DNA from: CAXTSE01 sp964246985
GTDB lineage: Bacteria; Actinomycetota; Actinomycetes; Actinomycetales; Microbacteriaceae
Direction of reading: 5' to 3'
NCBI GenBank assembly: GCA_964246985.1
Contig: CAXTSE010000001.1
Location: 1 to 64,000, forward strand
DNA: 64,000 nt
The translations under genes and the position numbers were made by a program. The notes beneath the pieces are model-generated. The model was not told the DNA's origin, made no database searches, and saw nothing but the letters and a program-made list of their open reading frames with translations. Below, piece by piece: positions 50,544 through 61,025 of this stretch (positions are counted from its first letter, which is position 1; each line of letters starts with the position of its first letter).

Positions 50544-51842
50544 ATGACGAAACCGGATGCGCGCGCAGGCGACGAGTCGACGCGCGGCCTGAGCCGGCGG
50601 GGCCTCCTCGGCCTCGCCGGCGCGGGCGCCGCCGGGCTCGCGATCGGCGGGGGCGCCGGCGCGGCGATCGCCGCCTCGGCCGCCGCCGTCGGCACGTCGG
50701 GTGCCGCCGCGAGCTACCCCTTCTACGGACGCCACCAGGCGGGCGTCACGACGCCTGCTCAGGACCGCGTGCACTTCGCGGCGTTCGACATGGCCGCGAG
50801 CGCCACCCGCGACGACCTGGCCGAGCTTCTCGCGGACTGGACGTACGCCGCCGCCCGCCTGACCCGCGGACTGGACGTCAGCGAGTCGGGCGCGGTCGGC
50901 GGCGATCCGCTCGCCCCGCCCGACGACACGGGCGAGGCGCTCGGCCTCCCCCCGGCGGGCCTCACCATCACGTTCGGGTTCGGCCCGACCCTGTTCACGG
51001 ATGACGCGGGAGTCGACCGATTCGGCATCGCGTCGCGCACTCCCCCGCTGCTGGCCCCGCTCCCGCGCTTCTCGGGTGACGCCCTGCAGCCGGCCGCGGG
51101 CGGCGGGGACCTGTGCATCCAGGCCTGCGCCGACGATCCGCAGGTCGCCGTGCACGCGATCCGCAATCTCAGCCGCATCGCCTTCGGCCGCGCGGCCCTG
51201 CGCTGGTCGCAGCTCGGCTTCGGCCGCACCTCGTCGACCTCGACGGCGCAGGCGACCCCGCGCAACCTGTTCGGGTTCAAGGACGGCACCTCCAACGTCA
51301 AGTCCGAGGAGGCGTCCGACGTCGAGAGGTTCGTCTGGGTTGGAGACGGAGACGGACCCGCCTGGATGACCGGGGGCACCTACCTGGTGGCGCGCAAGAT
51401 CCGCATGGTCATCGAGAGCTGGGACCGCACGCGGCTCGAGGAGCAGGAGCGCGTGATCGGCCGCGACAAGGGTGAGGGCGCCCCGCTCTCGGGAGGCACC
51501 GAGTTCACGCCGATCGACCTCGACAAGCCCGACGACGACGGATCGCCGCAGATCGCCGCGGACGCGCACGTGCGGCTGGCGCACCCGCAGGTCAACGGCG
51601 GGGCACGTCTGCTGCGGCGGGGCTACAACTACGTCGACGGGAACGACGAGCTGGGACGGCTCGACGCGGGACTCTTCTTCCTCTCGTTCCAGCGTGATCC
51701 GGCTCAGTTCATCACCGTGCAGCGGAGCCTCGCGGGCAACGACGCTCTGAACGAGTACATCAAGCACGTGGGCTCGGCGATCTTCGCCGTGCCGCCCGGA
51801 GTGACGTCGGGCGGATCCGTCGGAGACAGCCTCTTCGGCTAG
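50544..51842 (+). CDS. efeB: EfeB, Tat-exported dye-decolorising (DyP) heme peroxidase
   Basis: 432 residues. A twin-arginine signal (LSRRGLLGLAGAGAAGL, residues 16-32) precedes a DyP peroxidase domain: GXXDG motif NLFGFKDGTSN near 244, heme-proximal histidine in the AHVRLAHPQ region near 350, and RRGYNY and LFFLSFQRDP towards the end. It uses peroxide or oxygen to oxidise Fe2+ or to support iron release for EfeO/EfeU. Third gene of the efe operon, 39 bases after efeO. TACCCT lies 8 bases before ATG 50544, so an internal promoter is possible. Confidence 0.94.
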   Translation: MTKPDARAGDESTRGLSRRGLLGLAGAGAAGLAIGGGAGAAIAASAAAVGTSGAAASYPFYGRHQAGVTTPAQDRVHFAAFDMAASATRDDLAELLADWTYAAARLTRGLDVSESGAVGGDPLAPPDDTGEALGLPPAGLTITFGFGPTLFTDDAGVDRFGIASRTPPLLAPLPRFSGDALQPAAGGGDLCIQACADDPQVAVHAIRNLSRIAFGRAALRWSQLGFGRTSSTSTAQATPRNLFGFKDGTSNVKSEEASDVERFVWVGDGDGPAWMTGGTYLVARKIRMVIESWDRTRLEEQERVIGRDKGEGAPLSGGTEFTPIDLDKPDDDGSPQIAADAHVRLAHPQVNGGARLLRRGYNYVDGNDELGRLDAGLFFLSFQRDPAQFITVQRSLAGNDALNEYIKHVGSAIFAVPPGVTSGGSVGDSLFG

Positions 51843-52071
51843 TTGCGTGCGGCCGACGGCAACTTCATGCCGGATTCGTGCATTCAGCGCCCGAATCGTG
51901 CACGATACGAGCGCGCGTGCACGCATTCGTCGTCATCATTTCCTCCATGTAACAGTTCACCCCCGAATTGGGCTCAGCGCAGATGAGGGTTTAGCGTGAA
52001 CTATCACTCGCCCCTCCTGGCGGGGTGTCAGGACGACGAGCCGATCCTGACCAGTCACACCGGAAGCATGC
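51843..52071. promoter_or_regulatory. 229-base intergenic region before the dpp operon
   Basis: The longest gene-free stretch in the window and the most AT-rich. It contains a short stem AGTTGC/GCAACT (51842-51865) after efeB that could be a weak terminator, near-direct repeats GATTCGTGCA and GAATCGTGCA (51873-51901), and an inverted pair AGTTCAC (51954-51960)/GTGAACT (51996-52002) flanking a TTGGGC...TTTAG promoter-like stretch. These are plausible regulator sites for the peptide transporter; none is assigned to a known regulator. GGAAG lies six bases before the first gene. Confidence 0.5.
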
Positions 52072-53070
52072 ATGAGCACCAGCATCGAACTGCCCGCAGA
52101 TCCCACCGAGGCACCCCCGTCGGCGCCGCTGGGTAAAGGCGTCGTCGCCCGCTCTCCGGGTCGACTGGCATGGGATCGCTTCCGCCGCGACAAGAAGACC
52201 GTCGTCGCCGCGGTCATCGTGCTCCTCTACATCCTGCTCGCGATCGCCGCGCCGATCCTCGTGGCGATCGGCGTGCTCGACCCCTACGGCAACAACCAGG
52301 ACCTCATCGCCAACGACAGCCTGCCGCTCGGTGCATTCGGCGGCGTCAGCTGGGCGCACCCGTTCGGTGTGGAGCCGGGACTCGGGCGCGACGTCCTGAG
52401 CCGCGTCTGGTACGGCCTGACGTTCTCCTTCGCCATCGCGCTCATCGGCTCGTTCCTCGCGATGCTGCTCGGCGTGGTGTTCGGCATCATCGCCGGCCTC
52501 ACCGGCGGCTGGGTCGACACCCTGATCGGCCGTCTGATCGACCTCACCCTCGCCTTCCCCCAGACGCTCATGTTGCTCGCCCTGTCGAGCACCGTCATCG
52601 GCATCCTCACGGGCGTGCTGCTCATCCCGGAGGGCGACATCGCCCGCGCCGCCTACGTCATCCTCGTGCTCGCCGTCTTCGGCTGGGTGGGCGTGGCCCG
52701 CGTCATCCGCGGGCAGGTGCTCAGCATCCGCGAGCGCGAGTACATCGACGCGGCGAGGCTGCTCGGCGCCAGCCCGATGCGCCGCTGGTTCAAGGAGGTC
52801 CTGCCGAACCTCTGGGCCCCGATCCTCGTGCAGGGCACGCTCATCCTGCCCGCCTACATCTCGACCGAGGCGGCGCTCGCCTACCTGAACGTGTCGATCC
52901 AGCAGCCCACGCCCACCCTCGGCAACGTGCTGCAGGATGCGGTGCGCTACCCGGTCGCCGATCCCACCTACTTCCTGATCCCCACCCTCGTCCTCGTGAT
53001 CCTGGTCGTCGCCTTCAACCTGCTCGGCGACGGCCTGCGCGACGCGCTGGATCCGAAGGGGAGCCGTTAG
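52072..53070 (+). CDS. Peptide/dipeptide ABC transporter permease (DppC type)
   Basis: 332 residues with six predicted membrane helices (first at about 42-63) and a cytosolic start. The EAA-like coupling loop reads YIDAARLLGASPMRRWFKEVLPNLWAP near 222, followed by PAYISTEAALAYLNVSIQ and NLLGDGLRDALDPKGSR, the typical DppC ending. It forms the channel with the DppB-type permease at 54980. First gene of the operon, an unusual order (C, binding protein, B, D, F). GGAAG precedes ATG 52072. Confidence 0.93.
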   Translation: MSTSIELPADPTEAPPSAPLGKGVVARSPGRLAWDRFRRDKKTVVAAVIVLLYILLAIAAPILVAIGVLDPYGNNQDLIANDSLPLGAFGGVSWAHPFGVEPGLGRDVLSRVWYGLTFSFAIALIGSFLAMLLGVVFGIIAGLTGGWVDTLIGRLIDLTLAFPQTLMLLALSSTVIGILTGVLLIPEGDIARAAYVILVLAVFGWVGVARVIRGQVLSIREREYIDAARLLGASPMRRWFKEVLPNLWAPILVQGTLILPAYISTEAALAYLNVSIQQPTPTLGNVLQDAVRYPVADPTYFLIPTLVLVILVVAFNLLGDGLRDALDPKGSR

Positions 53071-53104
53071 ACCACGAAGACTTCCGGACACAGCTCCGAA
53101 AGAA

Positions 53105-53126
53105 CGGCGCCTGTCAGCGGGCGCCG
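53105..53126 (+). other. Intercistronic hairpin dppC-dppA
   Basis: Perfect seven-base stem CGGCGCC/GGCGCCG with an eight-base loop in the 86-base gap between permease and binding-protein genes. It may protect or process the mRNA segment for the binding protein. No T run follows. Confidence 0.5.
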
Positions 53127-53156
53127 CCCATCTCATCACCAAGGAGAGCCATCTCA

Positions 53157-54899
53157 ATGAAGAAGCGATCGATCGTCCGCCTCGGCGGCATCGCACTCGC
53201 GGGGGCGCTCGTCGCGTCGCTCGTGGCGTGCGCGCCGTCGACCGGCGGCGAGGACACCAGCGGCGACACCGGCGGCACCGTCACCTACCTCGGAGTCTCC
53301 GGGCAGTGGGAGGGCACCGACCCGGCCACCGTCTACTACGGCAACGAGATCGCGGCCATGCGCCGCCTCGTCTACCGCGGCCTGACCGCGCTGCCGATCA
53401 CCGACGACCCCAACCCGGTCCCGGTCGCCGACCTCGCCACCGACACCGGAACGTCCGACGACGACGGTCTCACCTGGACCTTCACCATCAAGGACGACGT
53501 CACATGGGAGGACGGCAGCCCGATCACGGGTGAGGACTTCATCTACGGCCTCTCCCGCTCGTTCGACGAGACCCTGGTCAACGCCACCGGCGTCGGCGTG
53601 ACCTACCTGTCGAGCTACGCGCCCTCGGTCGTCGAGGCCGGCTACACCGGCCCGTTCACGTCGAGCGACGAGGCGACGGCCGTGTTCGACGAGCACTTCT
53701 TCGCAGATGGCCAGACGGTCACCTACAAGTTCGACAACCCGTGGGGCGACTTCCCGTCCGCGGCCGCCGGCCTTCTCACGACCGACCCGTACCAGGCGTC
53801 GTTCGACGATGGCTCGACGTTGTGGAAGATCAACTCCAACGGTCCGTACATGATGGAGGAGGACGAGTTCGACAGCGCTACCGGCGCGACCTTCGTCCGC
53901 AACCCGGAGTACGACGCGGCCAGCGACACGACCGACCTGCGCGAGGCCCTGCCGGACCAGTTCAACTTCGAGCTCGTCTCCGACACCGATGTGCTGTTCC
54001 AGCGCCTCGTCGCGGACGCCGGCGATGACCAGGCTGCCTTCTCGGACGCCAACATCCCCGCCACGTTCTACTCGCAGGTCGAGGGCGGCGACATCGCCGA
54101 CCGCACGGTCAAGAGCACCTCGCCGTACACGCGATTCCTCTTCATCAACTCGCTGACGGTCACCGACCCCGACGTGCGCCGCGCCCTGGCTCTCGCGTTG
54201 AACAAGGACGGCATGATCCAGGCCTACGGTGGCGAGAACTACGGTGAGCCGTCGACGTCGATCGTGTCCAAGGCGGTCTCGGGCTTCGAGGAGAACCCCG
54301 CATTCGCCGACGACAACACGGCCGGTGACCCGGACGCGGCCAAGGAGCTGCTCGGCGGTGCGACGCCCGAGATCACCGTCGCCTACGCGATCAGCCCGAC
54401 CAACGACAAGCTGATCCCGGTCATCCAGCAGAGCTTCGAGGCTGCCGGATTCATCGTGACGCCGCTCGGCATCGCGCCCGACGCAGTCCCCGGCTACTAC
54501 GGCCAGATGGCGGCGAAGGACAAGAACGGCCAGAAGGTCGACGTCTTCCTCGGCGGCTGGGCGGCTGACTGGCCGTCGATGTCCACCGTGGTCGTGCCGA
54601 TCCTGCGCTCGAACCCGACGGACGCCGACTCCGGCGTCGGCTTCAACTACGGGTTCTACAGCAACCCGGAGGTTGACGACCTGATCGAGCAGGGACTCGC
54701 CGCCACCGACCCGGCCGAGGGAGCCAGCCTGTTCGCGCAGGCCGACGCCATCGCCGGTGAGGACGGGGCGTACATCCCGGTCGTGCAGCAGAACAACTAC
54801 TTCCTGTACGGCTCGCGGATCGGCGGCTTCCTGCCGGACGTCGCCTCGAGCTTCTACCCGGACTTCGGATCGATCTACGTCACGTCCGACTCTGAGTAA
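53157..54899 (+). CDS. Peptide-binding lipoprotein (DppA/OppA type, SBP family 5)
   Basis: 580 residues. Lipoprotein signal with lipobox LVAC, C25. The mature protein has the family 5 layout: YRGLTALPI, the DVTWEDGSPITGEDFIYGLSRSF motif near 120 (family signature), NSNGPYMM near 225, and LALALNKDGMIQ near 345. It captures peptides outside the membrane and delivers them to the two permeases. AAGGAGA (53141-53147) is a strong Shine-Dalgarno ten bases before ATG. Hairpins on both sides would let this gene be expressed more than the permeases. Confidence 0.93.
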   Translation: MKKRSIVRLGGIALAGALVASLVACAPSTGGEDTSGDTGGTVTYLGVSGQWEGTDPATVYYGNEIAAMRRLVYRGLTALPITDDPNPVPVADLATDTGTSDDDGLTWTFTIKDDVTWEDGSPITGEDFIYGLSRSFDETLVNATGVGVTYLSSYAPSVVEAGYTGPFTSSDEATAVFDEHFFADGQTVTYKFDNPWGDFPSAAAGLLTTDPYQASFDDGSTLWKINSNGPYMMEEDEFDSATGATFVRNPEYDAASDTTDLREALPDQFNFELVSDTDVLFQRLVADAGDDQAAFSDANIPATFYSQVEGGDIADRTVKSTSPYTRFLFINSLTVTDPDVRRALALALNKDGMIQAYGGENYGEPSTSIVSKAVSGFEENPAFADDNTAGDPDAAKELLGGATPEITVAYAISPTNDKLIPVIQQSFEAAGFIVTPLGIAPDAVPGYYGQMAAKDKNGQKVDVFLGGWAADWPSMSTVVVPILRSNPTDADSGVGFNYGFYSNPEVDDLIEQGLAATDPAEGASLFAQADAIAGEDGAYIPVVQQNNYFLYGSRIGGFLPDVASSFYPDFGSIYVTSDSE

Positions 54900-54917
54900 G
54901 TAGCCAGCTCCACCACC

Positions 54918-54952
54918 GATCGGGTGGGCGCCCTCCGGGCGCCCACCCGATC
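54918..54952 (+). terminator. Strong hairpin between binding protein and DppB genes
   Basis: Perfect 16-base arms GATCGGGTGGGCGCCC and complement with loop TCC, 19 bases after the binding-protein stop. No T run follows, so it probably works as a partial terminator or 3' stabiliser, allowing less transcription into dppB. Confidence 0.75.
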
Positions 54953-54979
54953 ACCTGAAGCCCCGAAGGACACACCCTC

Positions 54980-56014
54980 ATGCTCGCGTTCATCATCCGA
55001 CGGACTCTCGTCGGCGTCGTCATGATCATCGTGATGATCTTCGTGGTCTTCTCGCTGTTCTTCGCGAACGGCAACCCCGCCATCAACCAGTGCGGTCGTC
55101 AGTGCACTCCCGAGAAGCTCGCTCAGATCACCGGCCTCCTGGGCTACGACAAGTCGATCCCGGAGCAGTTCGGGGCATTTACCGCCGGACTCGTGGTCGG
55201 ACGCGACTTCCCCGTCAACGACACGTACCGCCAGGAGCTCATCGACAACGGGTTCGAGAACCGCATCGTCCACTGCGACGCCCCGTGCCTCGGCTACTCG
55301 CAGAGCGACCAGAAGACGGTGAACGACCTCCTGGTGAAGGCGGCCGGCCCGACCGTCTCGCTCGCCATCGTCAGCTTCGTCATCTGGATCTTCTTCGGCA
55401 TCCTCATCGGGGTCCTCGCCGCTGTCTTCAAGGGCAGGTGGCTCGACCGCGTCGTGGTCGGCTCGACGCTCGTCGTCTATGCACTTCCGGTCTTCGTGAT
55501 CGGAACGTTCTTCCTGCAGTACGTCGCCATCAAGTGGCAGCTCTTCCCGTATCCACGATTCGAACCGATCCGAGAACCGGCGGACCTGGTGCCGTGGCTC
55601 ACCGGCATCATCCTCCCGGCGCTGACCCTCGCGCTCTTCTTCATGGCCGCGTACGTGCGCTACACCCGCGCCTTCGTGCTCGAGTCGCTGTCGGAGGACT
55701 ACATCCGCACGGCTCGCGCGAAGGGCCTGCCCGAGCGGACGGTGCTCTTCAAGCACGGCCTGCGCTCGGCGCTGACACCGCTCGTGACCCTCGCCGGCCT
55801 CGACTTCGCCAGCCTCCTCGCCGGCGCGATCATCACCGAGAGCGTCTTCAACTACCAGGGCATGGGAGCCCTGGCCGTGAAGGCGAACAACAACCAGGAC
55901 CTCCCCGTGCTGATCGGCCTCGTCATCGTCGGCGCGACCGCCGTCATCGTGATGAACATCATCGTCGACATCCTGTACGCCTACATCGACCCGCGCGTGC
56001 GGGTCTCCAAGTGA
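54980..56014 (+). CDS. Peptide/dipeptide ABC transporter permease (DppB type)
   Basis: 344 residues. First helix MLAFIIRRTLVGVVMIIVMIFVVFSLFF, then a large extracytoplasmic loop of about 80 residues with four cysteines (NQCGRQC, HCDAPCLG), then five helices; the coupling loop reads YIRTARAKGLPERTVLFKHGLRSALTP near 239. The ending IVDILYAYIDPRVRVSK is the DppB signature. The cysteine-containing loop is an insertion not found in E. coli DppB. AAGGA precedes ATG 54980. The next gene follows after 8 bases. Confidence 0.92.
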   Translation: MLAFIIRRTLVGVVMIIVMIFVVFSLFFANGNPAINQCGRQCTPEKLAQITGLLGYDKSIPEQFGAFTAGLVVGRDFPVNDTYRQELIDNGFENRIVHCDAPCLGYSQSDQKTVNDLLVKAAGPTVSLAIVSFVIWIFFGILIGVLAAVFKGRWLDRVVVGSTLVVYALPVFVIGTFFLQYVAIKWQLFPYPRFEPIREPADLVPWLTGIILPALTLALFFMAAYVRYTRAFVLESLSEDYIRTARAKGLPERTVLFKHGLRSALTPLVTLAGLDFASLLAGAIITESVFNYQGMGALAVKANNNQDLPVLIGLVIVGATAVIVMNIIVDILYAYIDPRVRVSK

Positions 56015-56022
56015 GCTGAGCC

Positions 56023-57048
56023 ATGACCCGCCCCTTCCTCTCCGTCGAGAACCTCGTCGTCCACTTCCCCACCTCCGACGGCGTCGTCCGCGCCACCGAC
56101 GGCCTCAGCTACACCCTCGAGCCCGGCAAGACGCTCGGCATCGTCGGCGAATCCGGCTCCGGCAAGTCGGTGTCGTCCTCGGCGATCCTCGGCCTCCACC
56201 GCAACACGAGCGCGCAGGTGAGCGGCCGCATCTGGCTCGACGGCGAGGACCTGCTCAGCCTCACCGACAGAGAGATGCAGGAGCGGCGCGGCAAGGACGT
56301 CGCGATGATCTTCCAGGACCCGCTGTCGTCGCTGCACCCGTACTACACCATCGGCAACCAGGTCGCCGAGGCGTACCGCGTGCACAACACGGTGTCGAAG
56401 AACGCCGCTCGCGCACGCGCGATCGAGATGCTCGACCGCGTCGGCATCCCGAACCCGCACCAGCGTGTCGACGACTACCCGCACCAGTTCTCGGGCGGGA
56501 TGCGGCAGCGCGCGATGATCGCGATGGCGCTGATCAATGACCCCGAGCTGCTGATCGCCGACGAGCCGACCACCGCGCTCGACGTCACCGTCCAGGCGCA
56601 GATCCTCGACCTCCTGCAGGATCTGCAGCGCGAGTTCAACACCGCGCTGATTATGATCACCCACGACCTCGGCGTCATCGCGGAGGTCGCCGACGACGTG
56701 CTGGTCATGTACGCCGGCCGAGCTGTGGAGTACGGCAGCACTAAGCAGCTGCTGACCGCGCCGGCGATGCCGTACACGCTCGGCCTGATCCAGTCGGTGC
56801 CCGATCTCTCGAGCGACGTGAACGAGCCGTTGCGGCCGATTCCGGGCAATCCGCCCAGCCTCCTCGACACTCCGCGGGGCTGCCCCTTCGCGCCCCGCTG
56901 CACGTTTAAGCACCTGGTGCCCGACGACCTGCCCGACACCGTGATGCCCGAGCTCGAGGAGATCGCGCCCGGCCACCTCCGCCGCTGCCACCTCACGGAG
57001 CACGACCTGAGCAAGCTGACGCCCATCGCGGCCGGAGGGAAGGCATGA
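56023..57048 (+). CDS. Peptide ABC transporter ATPase (DppD type)
   Basis: 341 residues. Walker A GESGSGKSVSS near 44, Q loop FQDPLSSLHP near 100, signature SGGMRQRAMIAMAL near 160, Walker B LLIADEPTTALDV near 180, H loop ITHDLGV near 215. The C-terminal oligopeptide domain carries RGCPFAPRC near 290 with the ferredoxin-like cysteines typical of Dpp/Opp ATPases. ATG 56023; its stop overlaps the next gene by four bases (ATGA). Confidence 0.94.
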   Translation: MTRPFLSVENLVVHFPTSDGVVRATDGLSYTLEPGKTLGIVGESGSGKSVSSSAILGLHRNTSAQVSGRIWLDGEDLLSLTDREMQERRGKDVAMIFQDPLSSLHPYYTIGNQVAEAYRVHNTVSKNAARARAIEMLDRVGIPNPHQRVDDYPHQFSGGMRQRAMIAMALINDPELLIADEPTTALDVTVQAQILDLLQDLQREFNTALIMITHDLGVIAEVADDVLVMYAGRAVEYGSTKQLLTAPAMPYTLGLIQSVPDLSSDVNEPLRPIPGNPPSLLDTPRGCPFAPRCTFKHLVPDDLPDTVMPELEEIAPGHLRRCHLTEHDLSKLTPIAAGGKA

Positions 57049-57944
57049 GCACCCCGCTGCTGGAGGTCAAGGACCTCACGATGCACTTCCCGATTCGGTC
57101 GCGCGGCATCATCCCGCGCACCATCGGCCACGTGAAGGCCGTCGACGGCGTGTCCCTGACGATCGGCGCCGGGGAGGCGCTCGGTCTGGTGGGCGAGTCG
57201 GGCTCGGGCAAGTCGACGACGGGCCGCCTGATCACCCGGCTCTACGAGCCGACGTCCGGGCAGATCCTCTTCGAGGGCAAGGACATCGCGAAGTCGAGCG
57301 CGCGCGAGCTCAAGCCGCTGCGCCGCGACATCCAGATGATCTTCCAGGACCCGTACACGTCGCTCAACCCGCGGCACACGGTCGGCGAGATCATCAGCGC
57401 CCCCCTCGAGATCCACAACCTGGTCCCCAGGGAGGGGCGCCTACGCCGCATCCAGGAGCTGCTCGAGATCGTCGGCCTGAACCCGGAGCACTACAACCGG
57501 TACCCGCACGAGTTCTCCGGCGGTCAGCGGCAGCGCATCGGCATCGCGCGCGCCCTGACGATGAGTCCCAAACTGCTCGTGGCGGACGAGCCGGTCTCGG
57601 CGCTCGACGTCTCGATCCAGGCGCAGATCATCAACCTGATGAAGGACCTGCAGCGCGAGATGAACATCGCGTTCCTCTTCATCGCCCACGACCTCGCGAT
57701 CGTGCGGCACTTCTGCCCGCAGGTCGCGGTCATGTACCTGGGCAAGATCGTCGAGAACGCCCCGCGGGAGCAGCTCTACACCGACCCGAAGCACCCGTAC
57801 ACGAAGGCGCTGCTGTCGGCCGTGCCGGACATGCGGCAGGCCGTCGTCGGCGGTCGACGGGAGCGGATCCGCTACACCCACGACGTCGAGGCGTCGGCGG
57901 CGACGACCGCTGCGAACACGGCGGCCGCGCGGCCGCCGGCCTGA
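57045..57944 (+). CDS. Peptide ABC transporter ATPase (DppF type)
   Basis: 299 residues. Walker A GESGSGKSTTG near 49, FQDPYTSLNPRHTVGE near 102, signature SGGQRQRIGIARAL near 157, Walker B LLVADEPVSALDVS near 177, H loop FIAHDLAIVRH near 209. Shorter than usual (about 330): the C-terminal cysteine-containing oligopeptide domain is cut to a short alanine-rich tail (EASAATTAANTAAARPPA) after PYTKALLSAVPDM, so its partner contact may differ from DppD. Overlaps dppD by four bases. Confidence 0.93.
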   Translation: MSTPLLEVKDLTMHFPIRSRGIIPRTIGHVKAVDGVSLTIGAGEALGLVGESGSGKSTTGRLITRLYEPTSGQILFEGKDIAKSSARELKPLRRDIQMIFQDPYTSLNPRHTVGEIISAPLEIHNLVPREGRLRRIQELLEIVGLNPEHYNRYPHEFSGGQRQRIGIARALTMSPKLLVADEPVSALDVSIQAQIINLMKDLQREMNIAFLFIAHDLAIVRHFCPQVAVMYLGKIVENAPREQLYTDPKHPYTKALLSAVPDMRQAVVGGRRERIRYTHDVEASAATTAANTAAARPPA

Positions 57945-57948
57945 CCCG

Positions 57949-58515
57949 GTGGCGCGGGGGCAGAAGCACAGCTACGTGCTGCGTGACAGCCTGACGTCGG
58001 TCGTGTTCTGGCTCGCCGTCGTGCTCGGCACGGTGCTCGCCGGCGACCCGCTCGTCCGCGGCGATCTCGGCCTCTTCGCGGCGACGGCACCGATCGTCTT
58101 GCTTGCTCTCTGGTTGCTGTTCATGCTGATGTTTCACCCGCACATCCGCTACGACGACGACCACGTGACCGTCACGAACATCGGACGCGTGCACGATCTG
58201 CCCTGGAGCCGCGTCGTGACGGTGCGGCAGAACCTCAATCTGGGGTTCGAGCTCGATGACGGTCGCCGGATCCCCGCGGTCGGGGTCACCGCCGCGCGTG
58301 GGCGCGGCCTCGTGCTCAGCGGCCTCACCCGCGGCAAGATGGGCGTCGGCAGCGAGGAGTTCCATCAGCACGCGGATGCGCTCCGGCCGCTCCAGGCCGC
58401 CGCGACGAAGACGGATCAGACCGTCCGCTCCGCCTGGGACCGCATCCCCCTCGTCATCGGCGCAGTCCTCGCCGTGCTCGTCGTCGTCGACGTGGCGGTC
58501 CTCGCCGCCCGCTGA
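57949..58515 (+). CDS. PH domain-containing membrane protein
   Basis: 188 residues. Two membrane helices (about 15-35 and 42-62), a bacterial PH-like domain (about 66-135, HIRYDDDHVTVTNIGRVHDLPWSRVVTVRQN) and a C-terminal helix (about 168-188). This matches small actinobacterial PH domain proteins of unknown role. GTG 57949 lies five bases after the dppF stop, so it is transcribed with the transporter, though no functional link is known. It converges with the lipoprotein gene; stops are adjacent. Confidence 0.85.
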   Translation: MARGQKHSYVLRDSLTSVVFWLAVVLGTVLAGDPLVRGDLGLFAATAPIVLLALWLLFMLMFHPHIRYDDDHVTVTNIGRVHDLPWSRVVTVRQNLNLGFELDDGRRIPAVGVTAARGRGLVLSGLTRGKMGVGSEEFHQHADALRPLQAAATKTDQTVRSAWDRIPLVIGAVLAVLVVVDVAVLAAR

Positions 58516-58965
58516 CTAGGGCGTCGACGAGTCCTGGGTCACCGTGTAGTTGGCGAGCCAGGTGCCGTCGGTCTGTGCGACGACCACCAGGACGGTGAGC
58601 CCATCCTTCGTGAACGCTCCCGTCGTGGAGTCGGTGCCGTCCGTGACGGGCTCTCGGGTGAACCCGGCGTCGGTGAGCTGGGTCGCGATCGCGTCGAACG
58701 ACTCGGCCCCCGCGACCTCGATGGACACGTTCCAGGCCTTGCCGGACTCATCGCCGAGCGACATGCCAAGGGTCACGGTGCCGTCGGCCAGGGGCACCTC
58801 GGACGGGAAGTCGTCAGGCACCGAGTTGCTCGGCAGGTTGACGTCGCCGCCTGTGGCGTTGCTCACGACGTTGTTGATGACACCGCAGCCGCTCAGCAGC
58901 GGCGCAGCGAGGACGAGGCCCGCGGCAAGGGCGATCGTGGCGGGGAATCGGAGGCGTGCGCGCAT
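58516..58965 (-). CDS. Small secreted lipoprotein
   Basis: 149 residues. Signal peptide with lipobox LLSGC, C27. The mature part has an acidic linker (NATGGDVNLPSNSVPDDFPSEV), then a compact domain of alternating strands (GTVTLGMSLGDESGKAWNVSIEV, then a helix SFDAIATQLTDAGF and two strands ending LANYTVTQD). No family recognised; it resembles small actinobacterial surface proteins. ATG 58965 is preferred over 59001 because TACCCT (58973-58978, minus strand) ends seven bases upstream. Confidence 0.85.
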   Translation of the reverse strand: MRARLRFPATIALAAGLVLAAPLLSGCGVINNVVSNATGGDVNLPSNSVPDDFPSEVPLADGTVTLGMSLGDESGKAWNVSIEVAGAESFDAIATQLTDAGFTREPVTDGTDSTTGAFTKDGLTVLVVVAQTDGTWLANYTVTQDSSTP

Positions 58966-59036
58966 GCCCCCGAGGGTAGCGTCCTTCGAGACGCGTCGCA
59001 CTCCGTGCGGCGCTCCTCAGGAAGCCGAGCCGGCTA

Positions 59037-60947
<1,911 letters not shown>

Positions 60948-60971
60948 GGACGTACCTCAAAAAGTATTCAG

Positions 60972-61013
60972 CCCTGAAAAGGGAAGAGAAAGGGAGAGTG
61001 CCCGACAGCGGGC
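60972..61013 (-). terminator. Hairpins between the binding-protein gene and typA
   Basis: Two small stems on the minus strand: GCCCG/CGGGC with loop (61000-61013) directly followed by pyrimidine-rich sequence, and CCCT-TTTC-AGGG (60972-60983). They sit 12-50 bases after the stop of the 61026 gene and before the typA promoter region, so they probably end the binding-protein transcript. Confidence 0.5.
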
Positions 61014-61025
61014 CGACATTGCAGT

